Source: Fructilactobacillus hinvesii (GTDB lineage Bacteria > Bacillota > Bacilli > Lactobacillales > Lactobacillaceae). Taken from it: DNA of 64,000 nt. This document shows positions 57,205 to 64,000 of the stretch, in pieces. A program made the translations under genes and the position numbers. The stretch lies in contig NZ_CP097118.1 in assembly GCF_024029435.1 (NCBI RefSeq), forward strand, positions 744,001 to 808,000, given 5' to 3'. Each line of letters starts with the position of its first letter. Position 1 is the stretch's first letter. A model generated the notes under the pieces. It was not told the DNA's origin, made no database searches, and saw only the letters and a program-made list of their open reading frames with translations.

Positions 57205-59436
57205 GTGGTAATGTGGACCATCATGGTTGATGTAACTAGTGGCTTAATTGCTACGGGAGTGGTCTTATGGCGCATTTGGCGATTGCGCATGCGCCATTTT
57301 TGCTTACTAAATCTGTTAAGTTTGCTCCTGCCATTACTAGTTGGTTGGCATGCGCAACAAACTAATCAACACGAGCAACAACAGATTCAAGAGCTGGCGG
57401 GAACGGTACGGACAATCAACTTGTTTGTATTTCCGGATCAAGTGGTGAACACGAAAGCTGGTGTAAAAGGGATAGGGGAATTAGCTAACCACCAACGGAT
57501 TTCGTTTCACGGTCGGGCACTAAAACAGGCGACTGTTCTCCACACGTCGGACCGTCTTCGTCTTCAAGTTCAAGGAACCATTAGCCCAGTTCAATCGGCC
57601 TCTAATTGGGGGGCGTTTGATGGGCTGGGCTTTGCTCGCAGTCTGGGAGTGAGCGGAGACTTACAGGTCAGTGAGATTCAAAAAATTCAACGAGCTCCGA
57701 CTAGTAGTTTAACTGGTTGGCTTCATCGCTGGCGCAGTTGGGGGATTGCACAGGCGAAGAAGATGCCCCGGCAGTTACGAAATTATGTCCAAAGTTTGCT
57801 GTTTGGGGATCGAACTGCCGATTTTCGAACTAGTAGTACCGGAATTAAGAAGTTAAATCTGATTCATCTCTTTAGTTTAGCTGGCATGCACGTGTATGTG
57901 CTTTTAAACCTGTGGATGTGGTTAGCAACGGTGTTACATTTACGGAAGGAAACCGCAGAGGGAGGAGCGATGCTACTGTTACCTCTTTATTGTGGGGTAG
58001 CCGGAGGTGCGATCGGGTTATTCCGCGCTACTCTGACCGTGGAACAACGGTATTGGATGCGACGATTGCGATTTTCAAGCGGTGGGATGGACTATTGGGC
58101 GCTGACATTGATGCTTTGCTTACTATTAAATCCGTGGGCCGTGGCTCAATTAGGCTTTCAACTTTCCTTTTTGCTGTCGTTTACGATGTATCACTGTCGT
58201 ACGGCTGGTAATCTGCAAAAGACGCTGATTTTAAATTTGGTGAGCTTACCGCTCCTCTTGTACTACTTTTACGAATGGCACTGGTTATCATTAGTTGCCA
58301 ACGTGATTTTCGTGCCTATTTTTACTGGCTTTTTGTTTCCATTGCTTTTATTGAACTACGGGTGTCAACTTCTCTTTCAAACTACCATCTGGGGCACAGA
58401 AACATTACTTCAATGGTTTAATCAGATTACGAACTGGTTAAGTGTAGCGCCGGGGAGTGTTTCGTTTGGACAACCGCCTGGTTGGACAGTGATCTTAGCA
58501 ACCGGATTAATTTTTATTCTCATCGAAAAATGGAGCTGGAAACGAGCCATAGCTTTGATAATATTGGTTGGCTGCACGTTTTTAATGATTCATCTGCCGC
58601 TTACAGGAGAAATCAGTTTCTTTGACGTGGGTCAGGGAGATAGTATCCTAGTGCGCGAACCGTTGAATCGGTCGGTTACTTTGATTGATACTGGTGGTAA
58701 ACCTAATTTTTTTGCCAAAGAAGGACAGCCAACCGTCCACTTGGCGCCAACGACAACAATTCCCTACCTAAAAAGCCAGGGAATTAGCCGGATTGATAAT
58801 GTTTGTTTGAGTCATCAGGACGCCGACCACATCGGGGATTTGACCAGTTTTCTTGATGAAATGACCGTCAAACGAGTTTACATCCCCTGGGGCATGGATC
58901 AAAATCAGCATTTTATGCAGAAAATGCGCCCGTACCTGCACAAAACGCAATTAATTAGCGTTAAAGCAGGTCAGACAATCCCAGAAACTCGGCTACAAGT
59001 CCTCCATCCCTTTCGACCCGGGCTAGGAGAAAATCAGGATTCCATGGTGTTATATGGAAAATTCGGGGGCCAGCGATTCCTGTTTACGGGTGATTTACCC
59101 CAAGCCGATGAATTAGAGATTTTACGCCACTATCCTCAGCTCCGGGTGGACGTGTTAAAATTAGGACATCATGGGAGTAAAACGTCATCTGCGGCATCGT
59201 TCATTCGGGCAATCGCACCGCAGATTGGGATCATTTCGGCGGGGCGCAAGAACCGGTATGGCCATCCGAACCAAGAAACGTTAGTAACGATGCGACAGAA
59301 TCATGTTCACTTGTTAAATACCCAAACGGTCGGGATGATACGGTATCGATATGGTGGTTTTTTGGGCCAATCTAATTTTATAACTAAATGGAAGGATACA
59401 CAGCATGGCAGTCAGTCAAATAATCACACAAATTAA
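57205..59436 (+). CDS. comEC: ComEC/Rec2 DNA uptake channel
   Basis: 743 residues. N-terminal helices and an OB-like periplasmic domain (about 50-160) precede the Competence domain of about seven helices (about 210-450, IHLFSLAGMHVYVLL) and a C-terminal metallo-beta-lactamase domain with SHQDADHIGD near 535 and LGHHGSKTS near 655. It moves one DNA strand into the cell. The start is uncertain: GTG 57205 is the first usual codon, but the frame is open back to 57157 with membrane-like residues and no good ribosome site in either place. It overlaps holA by 32 bases. Confidence 0.88.
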   Translation: MVMWTIMVDVTSGLIATGVVLWRIWRLRMRHFCLLNLLSLLLPLLVGWHAQQTNQHEQQQIQELAGTVRTINLFVFPDQVVNTKAGVKGIGELANHQRISFHGRALKQATVLHTSDRLRLQVQGTISPVQSASNWGAFDGLGFARSLGVSGDLQVSEIQKIQRAPTSSLTGWLHRWRSWGIAQAKKMPRQLRNYVQSLLFGDRTADFRTSSTGIKKLNLIHLFSLAGMHVYVLLNLWMWLATVLHLRKETAEGGAMLLLPLYCGVAGGAIGLFRATLTVEQRYWMRRLRFSSGGMDYWALTLMLCLLLNPWAVAQLGFQLSFLLSFTMYHCRTAGNLQKTLILNLVSLPLLLYYFYEWHWLSLVANVIFVPIFTGFLFPLLLLNYGCQLLFQTTIWGTETLLQWFNQITNWLSVAPGSVSFGQPPGWTVILATGLIFILIEKWSWKRAIALIILVGCTFLMIHLPLTGEISFFDVGQGDSILVREPLNRSVTLIDTGGKPNFFAKEGQPTVHLAPTTTIPYLKSQGISRIDNVCLSHQDADHIGDLTSFLDEMTVKRVYIPWGMDQNQHFMQKMRPYLHKTQLISVKAGQTIPETRLQVLHPFRPGLGENQDSMVLYGKFGGQRFLFTGDLPQADELEILRHYPQLRVDVLKLGHHGSKTSSAASFIRAIAPQIGIISAGRKNRYGHPNQETLVTMRQNHVHLLNTQTVGMIRYRYGGFLGQSNFITKWKDTQHGSQSNNHTN

Positions 59437-60427
59437 AACGGAACCCCAACCACTGTACTTAGTGGTGGGACGCAGTGATTACTGGGAGAATCAAATTTTA
59501 CAAAACGTGCAACAATTGATTCCTGCAGAAGAACGAACGATGAATTTTGCCACTTACGATTTAGAGGAAACCACATTAGGTGATGCTCTAAACGACGCTC
59601 AATCGGTGCCTTTTTTTGGCGAGCGGCGGGTGGTTGTTATTCAAAACGCTGCATTTTTAACGGGAGCCAAGGGAAAAACAACCAGTCAACAGGAACTTAC
59701 TGACTTAGAAGCGTATTTACAAAATCCATCCCCAGCGACCGTATTAGTTGTGTTCGCGCCATTTGAAAAATTAGACAATCGAAAAAAAATTACCAAGCAT
59801 TTGAAAAATAAAGCAACGGTAATTGATTTAAATACAATTTCTGAGCGGGAAACGACTAACTTTGTCCGTCAGTTTATTCAAAAACAAGATTATCAGATTG
59901 AAGCGGATGCACTAGCTGATTTATTTGCTCGGACTCAGGGCGACCTAGCTCTCATTATGAATGAACTGCAAAAACTTTTTTTGTTGTGTCGCTCTGACCG
60001 AATGATTACAGAGCAGGCCGTGGATCAATTAGTGGCGAAATCTACGACGCAAAATGTTTTTGATTTATCGGATGACCTATTAGCTGGCAAAACCAATGCG
60101 GCCATTCAGTTTTATCATGAACTCGTGGCACAGCGAGAGGATCCCATTAAGATTAATGCCCTTTTGGAATCACAATTTCGGTTACTTTTGCAGGTGAAAA
60201 TTTTACAGCAGCATGGTCAAAGTCAGAGTCACATGGCGCAAACGCTTAAAGTACATCCGTATCGGATTAAAGTTGCCAGTCGGATGATTAATCGCTTTTC
60301 AATTCAATCCTTGGAGCGGGCCTTTTTGGCGCTGGTTGAAATTGAGCACAAACTAAAAAGCAGCACGGTCAATCCCGAGCTGCTGTTTGAAATGTTTGCG
60401 ATTCAAATTAGTCAAAAAAACACTTAG
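59405..60427 (+). CDS. holA: DNA polymerase III delta subunit
   Basis: 340 residues of the clamp-loader wrench subunit that opens the sliding clamp. An AAA+-like fold without a functional P-loop: YLVVGRSDYWENQ at the ATP-site position, PFFGERRVVVIQNA near 62-75, and a C-terminal collar domain after about 210. The ATG at 59405 lies within the comEC end, a standard comEC-holA link. Confidence 0.92.
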   Translation: MAVSQIITQIKTEPQPLYLVVGRSDYWENQILQNVQQLIPAEERTMNFATYDLEETTLGDALNDAQSVPFFGERRVVVIQNAAFLTGAKGKTTSQQELTDLEAYLQNPSPATVLVVFAPFEKLDNRKKITKHLKNKATVIDLNTISERETTNFVRQFIQKQDYQIEADALADLFARTQGDLALIMNELQKLFLLCRSDRMITEQAVDQLVAKSTTQNVFDLSDDLLAGKTNAAIQFYHELVAQREDPIKINALLESQFRLLLQVKILQQHGQSQSHMAQTLKVHPYRIKVASRMINRFSIQSLERAFLALVEIEHKLKSSTVNPELLFEMFAIQISQKNT

Positions 60428-60450
60428 CAATCATGCTAAGTGTTTTTTAT
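60419..60450. terminator. Terminator between holA and rpsT
   Basis: AACACTTAGC and GCTAAGTGTT form a 10-bp stem with an AATCAT loop and T6. The holA stop codon is inside the stem; rpsT ends convergently at 60453. Confidence 0.88.
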
Positions 60451-60452
60451 CT

Positions 60453-60710
60453 TTATAAAGAGTTTTTAATCCGAGCTAAGTGCGCCTTTTTCCGGTTCGC
60501 GTTGTTAGCTTTGATGAGACCCTTTGATTTAGAGTGGTCGATGGCAGCGATGGCATCACGGTAAATTTGTTCGATATCATCTGCACCATTTACACTAGCT
60601 TTTTCAAATTTCTTGACGGCAGTCCGCATTGAGTTCTTTTCAGAAGCGTTTCGTTTGCGGGCAATTTCGTTAGTCTTCATCCGTTCGATTGCTGATTTAA
60701 TAACTGGCAT
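60453..60710 (-). CDS. rpsT: 30S ribosomal protein S20
   Basis: 85 residues, basic three-helix bundle binding 16S rRNA. The start MPVIKSAIERMKTNEIARKRN and the SKGLIKANNANRKKAHL block are typical. ATG 60710 lies behind GGAGGTGAATAAG on the minus strand. Convergent with holA and divergent from rpsO, the usual Firmicute layout. Confidence 0.96.
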   Translation of the reverse strand: MPVIKSAIERMKTNEIARKRNASEKNSMRTAVKKFEKASVNGADDIEQIYRDAIAAIDHSKSKGLIKANNANRKKAHLARIKNSL

Positions 60711-60826
60711 GTCTTATTCACCTCCACTTAGTGAAATAATCTCATCTATTCCACAGTTTAACAAGCTTAATTATACAAAATAGCGCTTCTGAATGCAATA
60801 CCTGCAGTGAATTAAAGGCTGGGGGT

Positions 60827-60939
60827 TGCGGAACATCCTAAAAAAGTGTATGGTTAACACTGTAACTTATGCTTAGTTTTACGAGTCACTGACGTAATAC
60901 TCAGAATAAGGGATAATATTAAGAAAGGTGGAAAAGCAC
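60827..60939 (+). promoter_or_regulatory. rpsO promoter and possible S15 leader
   Basis: TTGCGG and TATGGT are 17 bases apart at about 60827-60855, leaving a leader of about 80 bases. The leader contains complementary pieces (GAGT/ACTC and CTTAT/ATAAG) that could form a compact multi-stem element like known S15 autoregulatory sites, but I could not fold it firmly. Confidence 0.35.
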
Positions 60940-61209
60940 ATGGCTTTAACTAAAGAAGAAAAGACTGCAATTATTAACAAGTACGCTAAACACGAAGGAG
61001 ACACCGGTTCAACGGAAGTTCAAATCGCTGTTTTAACTGCTGATATCAACGAAATCAACGAACACATGAAGGTTCACAAAAAGGATTTTCACTCCCAACG
61101 GGGATTGATGAAGAAAATTGGTCACCGTCGGAACTTGTTAGCTTACTTACGTAAGAATGACGTTCAAAGTTACCGGGAATTAATCAAGAGTCTTGGTCTT
61201 CGTCGTTAA
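60940..61209 (+). CDS. rpsO: 30S ribosomal protein S15
   Basis: 89 residues, an rRNA-binding helical protein of the 30S platform. [16 protein letters not shown] and [20 protein letters not shown] are the family blocks. ATG 60940 is chosen over ATG 60928 because AAAGGTGG precedes it and the protein then starts MALTKEEK. Confidence 0.97.
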   Translation: MALTKEEKTAIINKYAKHEGDTGSTEVQIAVLTADINEINEHMKVHKKDFHSQRGLMKKIGHRRNLLAYLRKNDVQSYRELIKSLGLRR

Positions 61210-61224
61210 GATTACGAAACTTCA

Positions 61225-61257
61225 GGGTTCTACACGTTGTGTAGGACTCTTTTTTTC
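61225..61257 (+). terminator. Terminator after rpsO
   Basis: GGGTTCTACAC (61225-61235) pairs with GTGTAGGACTC (61239-61249), followed by T7. Confidence 0.88.
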
Positions 61258-61365
61258 TGCCTAATTATGCTTGAATATGTTACACTAGTTACTAGATATA
61301 TTGGGACGGCTTGAAGCTTTTGCTTCTGAAAAGAATTTAAACTAGTAATTTGAGGTGTACATTTA

Positions 61366-63072
61366 ATGAAAAAGAACGTTAAAATTATTCCCCTTGGTGG
61401 GGTCCGTGAAGAGGGGAAAGATCTGTTTGCGGTTGAAATCAACGGGAGCAGCATTTTTATTTTAGATTGTGGTTCCAAGTTTCCTCTCGATGAGATGTTA
61501 GGGGTTGACTATGTGATCCCTGACTTTTCGTACCTGCGTGATAACGCGGATAAAATTGTGGGAGTTTTCTTAACTTCTGGTCAATTGGATTCGATTGGTT
61601 CATTGCCTTACTTTTTAAGTGAGTTTGATGTACCGGTTTTTGGAACGGAATTAAGCATTAAGCTTGCAGAAAAATTAGTGGTGAAAAATAAAAAAGCTAA
61701 GCATTTTCATGATTTCCATGTCATTAGTGATAGTAGCGAAATCCTATTTGATGATGGAACGGTTAGTTTCTTTGGGGTGACCCATTCCATTCCTGATGCG
61801 GTAGGAATAGCCATTCAAACCAAGTTGGGCAGCGTTGTTTACACGGGGGACTTTAAGTTTGACCAAACCGTGCCCGCTGAGTATCAAGCTGATTATGCAG
61901 CAATTGCTGCAGTGGGAAAACACAAAGTTTTAGCACTATTGTGTGACTCACGGAATGCTGAAGATCAAGGAACGGTAGCTGAGGAACAAAAGGTTCGAGA
62001 TTATCTCGTTGATCTATTTGATTTTCAAGCTAGTCGAATCATTGTAACGTGCTTAGCTGATCATTTACTGCGGTTACAAGAAATTATTGATGCTGCAGTT
62101 GCTACTGATCGACGCATTTTCTTTGCAAATGATAAATCAAAGGAAATCCTAGATACGGGGCTAGAACTTGGCAAAGTTACCAATCCTGACTCCCGATTGT
62201 TCGTCAAAACGGAAAAAGAATTAAACCAGTTAGCTCCAGAACAAGTGATTATTCTGCACATTGGTCAACCTGGGGAAGCGATGCGTTCTTTAGAAGACAT
62301 GGCGAGTGAAAGAAATCCACGGGTCCAAATTCAAAGTGGTGATTTAGTATTGCTAGCTACTGATCCATTTCGTTCCATGGATAATGAATGGGCTAAAACT
62401 CGGGATTTAATCTACCAAGACGATGCCACGGTTGCAAGTATTGGAGAAACTTTAAACTTATCTAGTGATGCCACACGTAGTGACATTCAAATGATGACAA
62501 GCTTATTACATCCGGAGTATTTTATTCCCGTTCAAGGTGAATATCATCAGATGCAGGCGGGGGCTGAGGCAGTTTATGCAACTGGCTTTCCAGCAGATCA
62601 AGTGGTGCTTCCGGCTAAGGGTGATGTAATTGAGTTTACGGAAAAGGGGATGCAGCTTGCTCAAGCCGTTCCTGCTTCTGATACCATGATTGACGGGATT
62701 GGGGTTGGCGACATTGGTAACATCGTTTTGAGAGACCGCAGTGTTCTGGCTCAAGACGGGGTTTTTATTGCTGTAGTCACAATTGATCGTAAAAAGAAAT
62801 TAATTGTAGAGAAGCCAAAGGTAACCTCTCGTGGTTTTATTTATGCTCAATCTAATCAAAAGTTGCTTAATGAGGCAGCGAATGTGGTAGAAAAAGCCGT
62901 GCGGAGCAACCTGGATAACAAGGAATTTGATTGGGGTTATCTAAAACAGGATGTTCGCGAAAAACTAAGCTCTTTCCTCTACAAAAAGACGGATCGCCGG
63001 CCAGTTATTTTGCCGGTTATTATGGAAGTTAACCAGCACCATCGGCGTTCTAAAAATAAAAAGAAAAAATAA
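61366..63072 (+). CDS. rnjB: RNase J2-like paralogue with a lost zinc site
   Basis: 568 residues of full RNase J architecture. At the catalytic motif the J1 sequence HGHEDH is replaced by SGQLDS (71-76), losing all three His and keeping only Asp75. A further change turns the IHGEY of J1 into VQGEY near 386-390. THSIPDA and TGDFKFD are still present. J2 of Bacillus is weakly active and works bound to J1; this protein looks non-catalytic and is probably a structural or regulatory partner of RnjA. ATG 61366 follows TTTGAGGTG. Confidence 0.9.
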   Translation: MKKNVKIIPLGGVREEGKDLFAVEINGSSIFILDCGSKFPLDEMLGVDYVIPDFSYLRDNADKIVGVFLTSGQLDSIGSLPYFLSEFDVPVFGTELSIKLAEKLVVKNKKAKHFHDFHVISDSSEILFDDGTVSFFGVTHSIPDAVGIAIQTKLGSVVYTGDFKFDQTVPAEYQADYAAIAAVGKHKVLALLCDSRNAEDQGTVAEEQKVRDYLVDLFDFQASRIIVTCLADHLLRLQEIIDAAVATDRRIFFANDKSKEILDTGLELGKVTNPDSRLFVKTEKELNQLAPEQVIILHIGQPGEAMRSLEDMASERNPRVQIQSGDLVLLATDPFRSMDNEWAKTRDLIYQDDATVASIGETLNLSSDATRSDIQMMTSLLHPEYFIPVQGEYHQMQAGAEAVYATGFPADQVVLPAKGDVIEFTEKGMQLAQAVPASDTMIDGIGVGDIGNIVLRDRSVLAQDGVFIAVVTIDRKKKLIVEKPKVTSRGFIYAQSNQKLLNEAANVVEKAVRSNLDNKEFDWGYLKQDVREKLSSFLYKKTDRRPVILPVIMEVNQHHRRSKNKKKK

Positions 63073-63075
63073 TTA

Positions 63076-63104
63076 AAAAGATTTGGGATCTCCCAAGTCT
63101 TTTC
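63076..63104 (+). terminator. Terminator after rnjB
   Basis: AAAAGATTTGGGA and TCCCAAGTCTTTT form a 13-bp stem with one wobble, followed by a T-rich stretch. Confidence 0.82.
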
Positions 63105-63127
63105 TTATTTTAACGGGAGGTGTGAAG

Positions 63128-64000
63128 ATGAATGACCAACAACAGGGCCAGTTAAAGCAGGCGGAAGCAAATTTAAAGGCGGGGCAGTTTGCGCAAGCTA
63201 CGACAACGTTATTGGCTCTTTATGATGAAAGCGATGATGAAGCAATTTTAGCTCCGTTAGCTCAAGGTTTACTGGGGCAACACAAAGTCACGGAAGCAAA
63301 TCGGTTAATTGATGATCATTTTTCCTACTTTGTAAATCATCAGTTAGAACTCATGCTAGAGATTCTAGTTGCTGATCAGCGCTTTGTGGCTGCTCACATT
63401 ATTATGGAACAACTGCCAGCGGCTCAGACTGAGAAACTGCGGGGGCAATTATACCAAGCTGAAGCAGCAACTAAACCGAATGGCAAAATTGTGCGTCAAT
63501 TTAAACATCTGGGTGCTTTCCCAGTCGCAAGGCAGCGGCAAATTAGTGAACAAGCGGAGCAGTTACCAATTGATGTTTATCAAGCCGCTGTCCAACAAAA
63601 TTTGCTGGATCCAGATGTTCATCCTGTTTGGCGCTTGCAATTATTAAATAATTTAATGCGGTTACGGATTTCGACGCCGTCATCTTTTTTGTGGATTGAT
63701 GGAAAACAGTATCAAGCCGTTCCTAGTCAACTAGTTGATAGCACGGACAGTGCTGCTTATCACCAGCTGCTAGACTTATTAACCACTAAATATGGACAAA
63801 CTGATCCAATTCAACAAGCGCAATTGCAGGCATTAATGCAGGTTGAGCTTCAAAACCTTTTTCCTTTTGTTGATCAATTAGTAGATAATCCCGAACAATG
63901 GCTCACTGAATTTGAACGACAAAGTCGGGGTGAATTACCAGAAAAAGCCACGACCACCGCGGGTAAATGGTTAAATCAAGTTGAAATGTTAATGACGAAT
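63128..64000 (+). CDS. TPR-like helical-repeat protein, 3'-truncated by the window
   Basis: At least 291 residues, open to the window end. The first about 110 residues are short helix pairs with alanine-rich TPR-like spacing (QLKQAEANLKAGQFAQATTT). A region with no recognised motif follows, including FLWIDGKQYQAVPSQL near 189. Position after rnjB and, in other lactobacilli, before tuf and tig is typical for an uncharacterised TPR protein. ATG 63128 follows GGGAGGTGTGAAG. Function unknown. Confidence 0.75.
   Translation, partial: MNDQQQGQLKQAEANLKAGQFAQATTTLLALYDESDDEAILAPLAQGLLGQHKVTEANRLIDDHFSYFVNHQLELMLEILVADQRFVAAHIIMEQLPAAQTEKLRGQLYQAEAATKPNGKIVRQFKHLGAFPVARQRQISEQAEQLPIDVYQAAVQQNLLDPDVHPVWRLQLLNNLMRLRISTPSSFLWIDGKQYQAVPSQLVDSTDSAAYHQLLDLLTTKYGQTDPIQQAQLQALMQVELQNLFPFVDQLVDNPEQWLTEFERQSRGELPEKATTTAGKWLNQVEMLMTN

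Overview
The window comes from a Gram-positive bacterium of the family Lactobacillaceae. This rests on the complete mraZ-to-divIVA division cluster next to DUF3397 and DUF4044 genes, a T-box leader before ileS, paired RNase J genes, rpoY, the mecA-coiA-spxH-relQ-nadK block, comEA-EB-EC, and a 23S-5S-tRNA array in the Bacillus-like order. The species cannot be fixed from the sequence. Nearly everything is vertically inherited core genome. Two short stretches look accessory: about 36.1-37.0 kb and about 42.9-45.5 kb.

Layout. 1-4.7 kb: 3' part of an rRNA operon (23S, 5S) followed by 19 tRNA genes, none of which encodes CCA, ending in a duplicated fMet-Asp pair and a strong terminator. 4.7-12.2 kb: a possible ABM-fold protein, an MBL hydrolase, competence and proteolysis adaptors (mecA, coiA, spxH), the small alarmone synthetase relQ coupled to nadK and a pseudouridine synthase, cutC and trmL. 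12.2-28.2 kb: ftsK, DUF4044, DUF3397, then mraZ-rsmH-ftsL-pbp2B-mraY-murD-murG-divIB-ftsA-ftsZ-sepF-yggT-ylmH-divIVA, which together make peptidoglycan precursors and build the divisome. Three GTGG boxes at exact 10-bp spacing precede mraZ. 28.2-35.9 kb: an Ile T-box and ileS, a cold-shock protein, nudF, mtnN, a cysteine desulfurase, DUF1831 and mnmA; the last three probably supply sulfur for tRNA 2-thiouridine. 35.9-42.9 kb: a small ribbon-helix-helix protein, an AT-rich membrane protein, a phosphatase, a TPR protein, recD2, a divergent PRPP synthetase and an aldo/keto reductase.

42.9-45.6 kb: a degenerate IS3-family (IS150-like) element inserted into a terminator hairpin, small membrane-protein genes (one apparently frameshifted at a T5 run) and a 60-residue orphan. 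45.6-64.0 kb: rnjA and rpoY, def, an LDH-like protein lacking catalytic residues, UPF0223, typA behind its own promoter and a terminator-like leader hairpin, ftsW, UPF0298, rsmD, coaD, a PDZ/Lon-like protease, comEA-comEB-comEC-holA, rpsT, rpsO, an RNase J paralogue that has lost its zinc-binding histidines, and a 3'-truncated TPR-like gene.

I found no CRISPR array, prophage, toxin-antitoxin pair or defence island. The points most worth a second look are the IS/terminator site with its Shine-Dalgarno-masking hairpin, the residue losses in RNase J2, PRPP synthetase and the LDH-like protein, the frameshifted four-helix membrane gene, the uniform absence of encoded CCA, and the resolved T-box and MraZ sites.
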